This document shows, piece after piece, positions 1 to 9,661 of a DNA stretch of 64,000 bases (positions within the stretch are counted from its first letter, which is position 1; every line of letters starts with the position of its first letter). The DNA lies in contig OY776129.1 of the NCBI GenBank assembly GCA_963675135.1, positions 77,899,348-77,963,347 of the forward strand, given 5' to 3'. The notes beneath the pieces are model-generated. The model ran no database searches, was not told the origin of the DNA, and was given only the letters and a program-made list of their open reading frames with translations. Position numbers and translations under genes: made by a program. The DNA is from Galeopsis tetrahit. Its lineage: Eukaryota > Streptophyta > Magnoliopsida > Lamiales > Lamiaceae.

Positions 1-217
1 TGAAATCATATTCCCAACATCAATTAAGTTACAAACAGGAAATTCCGCCCAATTTCATAAATTAAACAAACAAAAGCCACATAGATTTAAATAACTCACT
101 GATAAGCAAGTACAAGATTCAAACAATCGAAAAATGAGAAAAAACGCAATAAAAACAAACACGAACCAGGCCTCTTTGGACGCCATCGGGCTTGATCATG
201 ATGAAAGTTTGCTCCAT
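1..217 (-). CDS. NDPK1: Nucleoside diphosphate kinase, first exon (partial gene)
   Basis: The coding exon is 167-217 on the minus strand: ATG at 217-215, 17 codons reading MEQTFIMIKPDGVQRGL, then a GT donor at 166-165. This is the conserved N-terminus of plant cytosolic group I nucleoside diphosphate kinases, which transfer the gamma-phosphate between nucleoside triphosphates and diphosphates through a phosphohistidine. The MIKPDGVQRGL block is the family signature start; the catalytic histidine lies in exons beyond the left edge. Bases 1-166 are AT-rich intron 1 with no further exon. There is no transit peptide in front of the ATG, which fits the cytosolic form. The gene is divergent from the F-box array on its right. 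The family call is firm; the paralogue number is an inference. Confidence 0.9.
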
Positions 218-450
218 CTTTGCTGAGGCGGCGAATTACAAGGTTTTTGGTTTGTAGTTGGAAGAGGCGGTGAGGAGAGAGTAGAGACTACAGCGGCGTT
301 ATATATAGAGAGAGATTCAATGTGGTACCTTAAAGCACACCCACAAACCCTAGAAACCCTGCTTTGGAATATTCGGATTTTTGTTTTTAATTTCCTTTTT
401 ACCGCCCTTTCGATGTGAAAGATTTTCAAGAGGAATTTAATTATGAAAAA
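218..450 (-). promoter_or_regulatory. NDPK 5' UTR and promoter with TATA box and telo-box
   Basis: On the minus strand a TATA-like CTCTATATATAA lies at 310-299, about 85-95 bases upstream of the ATG. On the plus strand a telo-box AAACCCTA sits at 345-352, followed by a near repeat GAAACCCTG. Telo-boxes are common in promoters of plant translation and housekeeping genes. The stretch from about 329 to 450 recurs, degraded, at 13,231-13,350 and 28,139-28,240, where it marks the junctions of the tandem units; in both of those copies the telo-box reads AAACCTTA. Confidence 0.7.
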
Positions 451-639
451 AAAATAAAAAAATTATTGTGTTATTTTTTAAATGTTTTTTTCCTTGACAA
501 AAATCCACAACATGCTTTGGAGTTGACCCAAGTGTAAGAATGAAGACTTGAATCCAGTCAACCATCTTGAAAATGGAAGAATCAAATTGATTTCATATTG
601 AAAAAATGAAAACTTTATGTAACATAGTTTTACAATATA

Positions 640-917
640 CTCTCTCTCCGTCCAATTTCATTATTCTCACTTTTCTTTTTTTAGTTGTCCAATTTCATTA
701 TTCTCACTTTTCTTTTTTAGTTGTCAAATTTCATTATACCCATACCCTTTTTGGAAAAAATACTATTCATACTACTTTATCTTCACCCTCCTATCATCAC
801 TTATTTACCCACTTTGTCATTCACTTTATTCATAAACAATCATTTATTTACAAATGGACCCCACAATATCCCATCATACCCTCAACTCATCTACATAATA
901 AAATTGGACGGAGGGAG
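640..917. mobile_element. Stowaway-like MITE
   Basis: The inverted ends are CTCTCTCTCCGTCCAATTT on the left and, read on the other strand, CTCCCTCCGTCCAATTT on the right, flanked by TA on both sides (638-639 and 918-919). CTCCCTCCGTCC with a TA target is the Stowaway (Tc1/mariner) hallmark. The left interior has a direct repeat of about 37 bp containing CAATTTCATTATTCTCAC. No coding capacity; open frames across it are low-complexity. Confidence 0.8.
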
Positions 918-1009
918 TATTATTTTTGTTATGTAAATGAAACAAACAAACAATAGTTTTAAAACCTCTTGTGAAGAATAAAATTAATCCATACACAACT
1001 CTGATACCA

Positions 1010-1234
1010 TGTGGAATTTCATAACGAGAAGAAATGTAATAGAAGACATATTGAAAGAATCACATTGAATAGAGAATTACATGATCAAATTGAATTATCA
1101 CCCCTCTTCTATATATAAGAGGGAGATTTACAAAAGGGGAGTTACAACTAACAAATGAGTTACAACTAACAAATGAACTACTCCACTAACTACCCTAACT
1201 AATAATCTTGCTTGATTTGCTTTTATTCTTCACA
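1010..1234 (-). mobile_element. Solo LTR or LTR remnant, Copia-like, minus orientation
   Basis: The segment starts TGTGGAATTTC and ends TTCTTCACA (TG...CA). Immediately to its left is CTGATACCA, the complement of the start of a tRNA-iMet primer binding site, as expected next to the 5' LTR of a minus-strand Copia element. No internal domain is present. It contains the short repeat GAGTTACAACTAACAAAT twice. The boundaries rest on TG/CA and the PBS only. Confidence 0.45.
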
Positions 1235-1265
1235 TGTGAAGAATAAAAACAAATCAAGCAAGATT
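1204..1265. repeat. 31-bp inverted repeat with no loop
   Basis: 1204-1234 and 1235-1265 are reverse complements with a single mismatch, centred on CACATGTG. The left arm overlaps the end of the LTR remnant; the right arm then continues into a second copy of the ACTACTCCACTAACTACCC stretch. It probably arose by a local inverted duplication. Confidence 0.75.
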
Positions 1266-1719
1266 GTAGTTAATGAACTACTCCACTAACTACCCTAACT
1301 AATAATCTTGTTTGATTTGTTTTTATTCTTTCACACCCCTCTCTCTCTCCCTCTAATACGGATGTATAGAGATGCAATTAGTTGTCAATTCAATTCCTCT
1401 CTCTCTCTCTCTCAAAACAGGCGACTCTTGATAGAGATGCAATTAGTTGTCAATTCAATTCCACATATATTATACGCAACATGCCCCTTCTATATATTAG
1501 CTTCTGATTTTTTTTTTTTATTATAATGATACTTACTTTTAGAATGTACATATACAAAACAGTAGCAAAAATGATGATAAGCCAAATTTTTATTCCAAAA
1601 ACAGTATCAGGTCTTCTTTCTAAAATAAAGAGTCGAGCAAGAGCAATTTTTATTCTTCCAAATTTCTTCATTTCATTGTAGTTGTTCTAACCCTTTCATT
1701 TCAATTATGAACATTAATT

Positions 1720-1890
1720 AGAAATTGTTGGAGCGAAGGCGCCACCGCCATCCTAATTGACGCCTGGGGTGAAAGGTATTTGGAGTTGAGTCAGGAAAAT
1801 CTCAAGCAGAAGCACTGGAAATATGCAGTTGACATTGTTAGCACCAAAAGGATTACACCTTTGATACATGTTAGCAGCAAAAATTCTTAA
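1720..1890 (+). pseudogene. Trihelix (SANT/Myb-like) DNA-binding domain fragment
   Basis: An open stretch of about 56 codons ending in TAA at 1888-1890 contains CWSEGATAILIDAWGERYLE followed by LKQKHWKYAVDIVS. These are the first and second helices of the plant trihelix/SANT DNA-binding domain, with tryptophans spaced as in that family (W-SEGA, DAWGERY, QKHW). There is no ATG at the start and the third helix is lost after DIVST. It is absent from units 2 and 3. A captured or retroposed fragment is the likely explanation; function is unlikely. Confidence 0.65.
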
Positions 1891-2272
1891 ATCCATTAAT
1901 TTTCAAATTTTTTAAATTTGAAATGACTTCATCCAAACACAGTCTAAATGTTTTTGTTCCTTGACAAAAATCCACAATATGATGTGGAGTTGACCCAAAT
2001 GTGAGAATGAAGGCTTGAATCAGGTCAAACATCTTGAAAAAAGAAAAAAAAATAAAAATTTATTATTGAAATTGTTCAACATTTTGATGATCCAACCTCT
2101 CAACAAAAATTATCAAGTAGAAAATACCCAAAATTATTAGCTAATTCAACGAGGGTTTATTTTATTTTATACAAATTATTATTATTATAGTATATAGATT
2201 AAAGGCTTTAAGTGGGTAGGCGGGGTGGTTTTTTTTCTTTTAAGAATAAATAATTTTATTAATAGAAGAACA

Positions 2273-2771
2273 TTGTAAGTCACATATTTTTTTAATGCAA
2301 TTTCGCTTATAAAGTGTGGATGATGTGCTTCGAATGGATTGGAATTGAGACGGTCATATCCTCATACCCGATCACAAATTTACTACACTGCATCAAGATA
2401 TGGAAAACAGGTGAAAGTATTTTCGGTGGGATTGTGGGTAGACATAATATGGTTATTGTGGAAGATAAGGAACGCAATTATATTTCAAAATGAGGAAGCA
2501 AATATGGAGCGGCTTATTGCAGAATTAAAATCAAGGCTATGGAGCTGGACGGAAGTGAATGGAGTCGGGAATTTCAATCACAAATACGAGACTTGGAGCA
2601 TAAAACAGATGGAGACTCTAGGAGCATAAGCATTGGTTATTATTATTCTGAGTGATTCTGCTATTAAGGCTTAAATTACTGATTCATACACATTTATGTA
2701 AACACTATGTGTTCTTGTGGGTAATCCTCTTACTCGATTTTGCAATAAAAAAAATTCATAGAAAAAAGAAA
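2273..2771 (+). mobile_element. 5'-truncated LINE (non-LTR retrotransposon) 3' end
   Basis: An open frame at 2339-2629 reads IIWLLWKIRNAIIFQNEE, the W-x-x-RN-x-x-F pattern that follows the zinc-binding region of plant L1 reverse transcriptases. It is followed by a 3' UTR and a short A-rich tail near 2741-2771. A 7-bp repeat AAGAACA flanks it (2266-2272 and 2772-2778). Unit 2 at about 16,530-16,560 has the corresponding site without the insertion. Confidence 0.7.
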
Positions 2772-2778
2772 AAGAACA

Positions 2779-3370
2779 CGAAAACAAACCAGAAGTTTTT
2801 TTTTTTTTTTGGAATGGTGGTGAATTGGATGATGATGGAGATAGAAGAATGTGGATGAGGTAATTCGTGAATAATAATCATTGTTTGGATAGGAATTGAG
2901 AAGTAAGGATGGATGAAAAAGTTTATGTGAGTTATTAAAAGTAAAAATAGTAGTGTGATTCTACAAAAATAAGTGTGTATATGTATTATAGAGATAAATT
3001 GATATTTGAATGTGTATTTGAATGTAAAGAGATGAAGAGGGATTGAATGAAAAATTACCTATCCAAATTCGGATGAACTAATCCCAAATCAAACACCATT
3101 TAAGACATTGTCGATCCCTTGTTCCTAATCCATAAATGTGCCTTCGCGAAAGTCAGGAAATTTTAGGTTTTAATTTCGATACTTAAAATACAAACATTTA
3201 AAAAAAAAAAAACAGACACAATACGAGTTAAGAAAAATAATCTTGTACGGGCACAAAACTAGTAATTTAAATTAAGCGATCACCTTTTATATAAATGCTG
3301 ATTATTTAAAAAAAAAAAAAATTGTAAAAATATACTCCTATATTATTACTTTTTTTTTTAAATATCCTAA
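2779..3370. other. AT-rich spacer conserved between units
   Basis: No gene is visible. It matches 16,700-17,300 and 29,690-29,990 plus 43,700-43,930, sharing AATTAAGCGATCACCTTTTA in all three units. This is the stretch into which unit 2 received Helitrons and, slightly earlier, unit 3 received its composite insertion. Confidence 0.6.
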
Positions 3371-3483
3371 TATTAAACCAAAATGAATACTCCGCTTTTA
3401 GGGGACGCTAAAAGTAATTCTGGGCGGAGAAATTATTTCTAGAAACTCACTACCTAATAAACATCGAACAAACCCTTCACAAT

Positions 3484-4136
3484 TGTTCACGCGGCCACTC
3501 CTGTTGTTTTTTCCGGCGAATTTTTTTCCTCCGCCTCCGTTCCGCTGCCGCTGGTTCATCTTCCGTGTACAGCCACACAGGTTAGGAAATAATTTCCAGT
3601 TGTTCTGTTCTACGTTGTACTCTAATTTGTTTTTGACGCTGTTTGAGGTTTCTTCTTTGATATGCTTCAATTCTTCTAGTGTACAATTAAGACGGTAGCC
3701 GTAAATAATTTACTATAAATTTGGGCATACTGTTGCTGTAGGTGAATGATCAATTACAATTAGGGAAAGTTGCAGCAATTTAATACTGTTCTACGGGGAC
3801 ACCAAGTTTCTACATCTCATTGTCATTTATGAATTATGAAGCGCTAATCTGAATTTAGGTTGTAAATTATTGGAAAATTCAGGTATTTATAAATTCTTCG
3901 TTTCCTCAATTTTGTTTGGTAATTGAGCATTTTTATATGAGTTGTGATGAACACAATCCTTTTGAATCTCTGCAAGTTTTAGACAGATTTGTCTTTTAAA
4001 TTAGCTCCATTTTGAGCAGTTTGATCTGTTTCTCACAATGTGGATTGAACCCAAAACTGCAGATTACTCTCACACTCCAGAGGCAGAATGACCAGAACCA
4101 CGCTCCACTCGCCAGTGCAGCCTCATACCCCCTTCC
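3484..4136 (+). pseudogene. Relic of an unidentified two-exon gene, unit 1
   Basis: A GC-rich exon ends in a splice-like ACACAG|GTTAGG. A second exon at 4063-4136 (CTGCAG|ATTACTC to CTTCC|GTAAG) would encode ITLTLQRQNDQNH. In this copy the start codon seen in unit 2 is ATT and the proline-rich part is shortened. I do not recognise the protein. Downstream the sequence runs straight into the antisense F-box pseudogene, so the original 3' end is missing. Confidence 0.35.
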
Positions 4137-4524
4137 GTAAGTTTTGAGTTCGTCGCTTTTCTTTGCAAATTTCCTTTCGATTTTTCAATTAAGCTAGTTT
4201 GTGGTTTGCTATATTTTGAGGTCACACGTAATCGGTAATCACATTAGTGTTTCTGTTTATGCATGCAATTGAAGGTACGTATATAATTGGTACGAATCGA
4301 CATGCCTGGTTACTGATAACAGAATATTTGTTGGGTGGGGGGAGTTTAGTTTGAGTTTTGGAAATAAGGGCGATGTCTTCTAGGTTATGATTTTGGTTCC
4401 TTTTCTTATTTATGCAGCAGATAACTCGCCTTGTTTGGCTTATGCAAATCCTACATTTATTCCTTGGTTGATGGCTTCATCGTGCTACAGATCAAGAAAA
4501 GCAACTCGCAGCGTTTGGCTGATT

Positions 4525-5808
4525 ATGTGTACTTCTACAATCTAGAATCAATGGGCCTTTCCGTCTTATTAGTTCAAAGGCAAGTCCTAACTACATTACT
4601 TTACCAGCAACATTTATCCCCCACTATTATTGTATACCCCTATAATATAATGGTAGTTTATCTCATTTAGCATGGTGAGGGTAATTTAAAAAAGATTTAA
4701 TGGTGTGGAAAAGTTCATTTGTTTTTCAAGTATCTTGGGAAACCAAAGTTTTAAATGTGAAAAATATAACAATTTGAGTACTAACATATTGTATTTCCGA
4801 ATTCATACCAGGACAAACATTAATACAATGAAGCCTTTTTCACACAATGGATATGTGAAACAATTGTCCCTAGTTTTTCTTCGTTAACTCCAAGCGAGAA
4901 TCGTTAATGAATCGATCCGATCGCAACTTCGAATATGGAATTCAAATTGGATCACTACATGGTTCAAATATGGCATATTTGAGAACTCGGCCGTGCCACA
5001 ATATAGCTGAATAACACAAGGCTTGGAGTATGAGCTTTCAACTCGCCCTTAAATTCACACCGACTTCCTCACCTGTAATGATCCTCGTTCAAAAAGTTGA
5101 AACCTTCTAACTCACGAACTGAAATATTTAACATTTATCTTCCCAAAATAACAACTCTCATAATAAAATTCTCAAGAACGACGCACTAAACAATTTCCCT
5201 GTAATATCAGGATTAGGAAACTGAACTTTGACCAACTCTAGAGTTTTGAGATTCCCAAAGGCCCTAGATTGTTGCAACCAACTCTAGAGTTTTGAGATTC
5301 CCAAAGGCCCTAGATTGTTGCAAGTTAACTCGAGTATAAATTTTTTGTTTAAGTAAATCATACTAACATAGAGAACATCAGAGCTTTAAGTTAGCCAAAA
5401 GAATAAGTTCTTCCACATTTCACATTGCACAAAACGAAAACAACAACTTAAATTGATCTTCTCCGTATATATTACTCGAGAAACACAGTTTATATGTGTG
5501 AGACGTGTCTTTAATGATTAAATCCTCTTGACAAGTTCTCAGAATCTTGACAGACATTCACGTCTTGTATAATTCAAACGATGCTCAATGCAGAAGGCTA
5601 AAAAATTATAGTGTAAGTGAGACATTGATTTCCATATGTATCTCCATTTTCTCGAAAGCAACCCGGTTTTCATAACATCAGTAGTGTTGAGAAATGAGAG
5701 GTGTGATTTATAATATCAATAGGTAGATTACTAAGTCGTCATATTGTTGGTATAGAGTCTCCATGTGCTCAAGGCATAACGTCTACAATTTTCTTGTGAA
5801 GAATCCAT
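4525..5808 (-). pseudogene. Antisense F-box/LRR pseudogene, unit 1
   Basis: Read on the minus strand it starts ATGGATTCTTCACAAGAAAA at 5808 and is a decayed homologue of F-box exon 1, down to a matching donor CTG|GTATG at 4809, followed by sequence homologous to F-box intron 1 (about 4808-4525). Frameshifts and stops begin within 30 codons. A stretch of about 43 bp containing AACTCTAGAGTTTTGAGATT is tandemly duplicated near 5234-5319. Upstream homology continues past the ATG (GATTTTGACATATAATTC beside GATTTTGCCATATTTTGC), so this is a genomic, not reverse-transcribed, copy. It lies about 3.9 kb in front of F-box copy 1 and in opposite orientation. Confidence 0.85.
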
Positions 5809-5879
5809 GAATTATATGTCAAAATCTAGCAGCAATTTTTTGTCTAACAAGTAAACCAGCCTTGGTACAACATGGACAA

Positions 5880-6300
5880 TGTTAGAGCTCATATCCATCA
5901 AGAAGAACAAGACATCTTGTGCCATTGACAGTTGATCAGAGAAAGAAAAAACTCTTTCCATCATTCAGACTCAGTTAACAGGTTTTGTAGATGCTGCTAA
6001 GAAGTTTCTTTCAAAAGATTGTGTTAAGCTCGAGAATGTTTAGAAGATTGCCAATTCAGATATCTTGAAGAGACTAATGTTTCAGTCAGTTGTAAATATA
6101 TGCCCTCATTTTTGGGTGTAGGTTGTTTTGATACTAAGCCCGTCATTTCTTCTCCAAACTTGCTTTATTTGTTCTACATTGGATCAATGCTACGTGGTTT
6201 CAATTTGGTGAGTAGGATATCATTGGAGATACTTTCATTCGCCTTCTACACGACACGTACACCATAGGCATGAGGATGTATACAAAAATCTCTTTGGCTT
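5880..6300 (+). pseudogene. Possible LRR-like coding relic, unit 1
   Basis: Frames here read LTGFVDAAKKFLSKDC in the counterpart at 46,490-46,600 and then, after a shift, PVISSPNLLYLFYIGSML, which resembles the HTPELLSFAYIG stretch of the F-box genes. About 340 bp of it is deleted in unit 2. It could be the remnant of another F-box/LRR gene; the identity is not established. Confidence 0.3.
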
Positions 6301-6329
6301 ACCAAAGCTTTGATTTTGTCCACCCCCGT

Positions 6330-7140
6330 TGTTCAGGTATGTGTTACGACTTTCTCGCTCATATTTCTCTATTAACTGTACAAATAATATTGTTGAACAT
6401 AACGTTCAAGTGTTCCATATGACACAATTCATCAAATGAAAATTCTGATTTTAATTATTTGTTACTTGAAACAACTCTAAAGAAATGGTTATGATGAGTT
6501 TTTGTCATGTTAACCATTGCTGTTATACAGATGCATGGATGTAGATATGATACAGTTTGACTAAAGTACATAAATAAACACAATTTGCTAAATTGACATT
6601 ATCTAAATTCCAAAGTTCAACATAGGAAACATAAACCCATAGAGTTGCCGTTAGAAGAGGAAAGTGTGTCATGTTCCTGGAAATAGATTACAAATGAAGC
6701 TAAGTCACATAAATACTCATAATTTAACACAATTTAAAATAAACCTTGACATAGACTATAAATCGCCATAGTTGTGCAACTATCGTGGAATGTCTTAAAA
6801 ATATTGAGATGGTGCGTATGTATTTGTATCTGCAATTGTCCCATACATGTGCAAGTCCACAAATTAAAAATATTGTCTATACTACTTAATACTATTTGTG
6901 TGGATATTCTGCAGAAGTCTACTTAGAATCTTTCAAATATGTCCTGATTGTGCTATCCATAAATTTACCAAAAACATCTTTTTTGCTGAATTTTTATTAA
7001 ATCTCGGTTTGGAAATAATAATAGAGTATTCAGCGAAGATTTACTTTCCATTTATAGATAATAATATGGAAAAATACATACTTAGAGTAACATTTGATAA
7101 TTATTCTAATACTATTATTCGGAGATATGGATTCCTACCT
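6330..7140. other. AT-rich upstream region of F-box copy 1
   Basis: Nothing coding is supported. It is well conserved with 21,500-22,200 and 46,860-47,690. It is presumably the distal promoter of the F-box gene. Confidence 0.5.
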
Positions 7141-7179
7141 TTTAGAGTAACATTTAGTAGTTGCCCAAAGCGGTAGCTG

Positions 7180-9661
7180 GAAATTCACATATCTCCATTC
7201 TTTGACAGCTGTCCTCTCTCTCTTTCCTACTTCATCAAAATTCTTTATTTCACTCGCACAACTTCCTTACCCCACCAACTCCACTGCTCTCCCGAATTTC
7301 TTCTCTCCCACCTAACATCCATCGAGGACCTTGCTAGGCTAGTTTTCCAGCATCTCCGCCGCAACAGCCCCAAAGTTCCTTCGCCTCTCTCGCGTTCTCT
7401 CCGTTGTTCTTGTGTATCCGATTCTGTCTTCCCTTTTAAAAGAAAGGTATTTAATTTGTTGTTGTAATTCTTCTTGCAGTCATACTGAATTTGTTCATAT
7501 AAAAAAAGAGATCATTTAATTGGGTTTATAATTTTGTTTGGCCCTGGGTTGCTCCTTGTTTCCTATGTCTCTAAAATTTTCTAGGGCTCTTTTAATGAAT
7601 TAGGTTTGTTGTACATTTATATGCTCACCAATTGGGTTTTTCTTAATTTAATTTTCGAGAATGAAAGATAATTGTGGAGTAATCAATTAAAATTACATAT
7701 GGACATATTTTTAAGGGTAGATTTTTAGGATTAGCTGAAAACAGGTATTAGATGTTTGATGTTTCCTTTCTCAACCCTTTTGGCATAGGAAGCTATTTCA
7801 GATTCAGTTAAGAACAATATCAGATTGCAAGCCTTAGCTAATAGTAATATCCGCAAAAATGGAAACGACTATAATTTCTATATAACCTCATACAAATGCA
7901 AGCTAGAATCTAAATCTAGCTCCAACTCACATTTTAATTTCATTTGTGATTGGATCTAAATTGGCTTCTTATTCAATTTTTTATTTTCTGATGGTGTAAA
8001 ATGCTTGTTTTGTATGCATTATGATTCACTCAACCTAATTCTTTAGAAGCAGCTATTTAATTAGGACATAAACTTCTAATGAACTTAGTACTTGGTAAAT
8101 AATTTTACTGTTACAAAGCAAGTAATCGCAGTGTTATCAGTAACTGGTATGTGCTTTTGTATGGGAATGACTCCGCTGGTATAGAGACTTATAATTTTGG
8201 TGTACCTGTGTTGCATTAGTAAGCATGGGAACTCTATGTTGAATGTTTGTGTGTCAATAAATCATGTTCCATTGCTTTTTTTGGCATCTACCAATATTGA
8301 GTGACTAAATCAAATACTTACGGGATGCAATATGGAAGTGTGATGTCCAACAATTATTTACTCAGTTTGTTTTCAGAATTTGTTGCACGGGTATATAAAT
8401 TATTACTATGTGTATCTATATGCCAAATTTGTAATGTGCTATTGTCGCTTGATGAAGACACAGCTTTGTAAGCATCATTAAGTCATAATTTCCAAGTTAG
8501 GGTCATATACAATTTATTTCTTAATTACGACTGTTTAACATGTGTTGTTTACCTTTTTACCTGTTTTGGTTGCAATTTAAAAGTATTGGGGCTGATTAGA
8601 CTTTGGTGCCATTTGGATAGAATTTAAATGCAAAATTATCATCGAATGCAGTAAACCATTGTCAATTAAATCTTTTCTGATTTTTCTCAAATTTTTTATA
8701 AAATAACATTTCCTTTCGTCAAGGTAAGGTTGAAATTGTTCAATTCACTGTCATTGTGGGTATTATCTTTCGTGATTGGTTAATTCTTCATTTATGTATA
8801 TTATGTATGAACAATGTGTTTAACACCTTTTTATAATGAAATTCAAAAACTATTTAGGGTGTTACTTGTACAATAAAGACTTCTGTAGGATAATAACATT
8901 GGATCATTAAACATATCTATACGACAGTTTCGTAGCCAAATAAGTAGAAGTCATTTCTTACCCAAATGCAGTTTCATATCTATAGATTTGGAAATTAATT
9001 TAAACAACAACGCATGTAGTCCATGTATACGTGTACGTTCTTCTACTCCTAGGTTTTTTTAAAGAAGGTGAAATCTTATTTCCTTCTCCTAGTTAATTTA
9101 TTGTTGCTTGAATAGAGGTTAGGTTAGTCTAATTGACTAATTGTTTTGCATGTTTATTTTGTACAGATCTCGATTCTACGACTATTTTGGTTTCATTTGG
9201 TTTATGTTTAATATCTTTTAGTGTTTTGGGAAATTTTCTGACAATCTTGTGCCAACATCATTATGCTATCCAGTTATATACAATTCTCTAATTTTTTGGA
9301 TTTTTAATGTGCAACTTTTTCACAAGGCTTCCAGTGCTTTGTACTTTCATGTTTTCTCTAAATTTAATTCTGTTAAAGGTGTGTAAACGTATTGAATGAT
9401 TTGAATCTATGGTGCAAATCCATTCATAATTGTTTGGATTGATATGAATTTGAAATTAATTGCTCTCATTTTGAAGTAACATTTGAGTGGATTTGAAATC
9501 CCTTCATTTCAATCTCGCGCAACATTAGGTTTTCTTATATAGACATAAAATATTTCCTTTTGCTAATTACCGAAGTTCTTTATATTTTGTAGGTAAAAAG
9601 TGTTCACCGTTCGGAGGATCTTCCTACCTTATATTTTCTGTTAGATTTTGCCATATTTTGC
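7180..9661 (+). promoter_or_regulatory. 5' UTR exon and 2.1-kb 5' UTR intron of F-box copy 1
   Basis: A CT-rich leader (about 7180-7446, with TCCTCTCTCTCTTTCC) ends at AAAGAAAG|GTATTTAA, a good donor. The next coding-side acceptor is TTTTGTAG at 9592, about 70 bases before the ATG at 9662. A possible extra non-coding exon follows TTTGTACAG near 9166. The arrangement is repeated in all three units, which supports a genuine non-coding leader and long intron (inference from splice signals). Confidence 0.5.

Noticed and set aside
4431..4670. Plus-strand open frame repeated in all units (also near 20,085 and 44,950)
   Set aside because: Most of it is the reverse complement of F-box intron 1 in the antisense pseudogene; the apparent conservation comes from the duplication.
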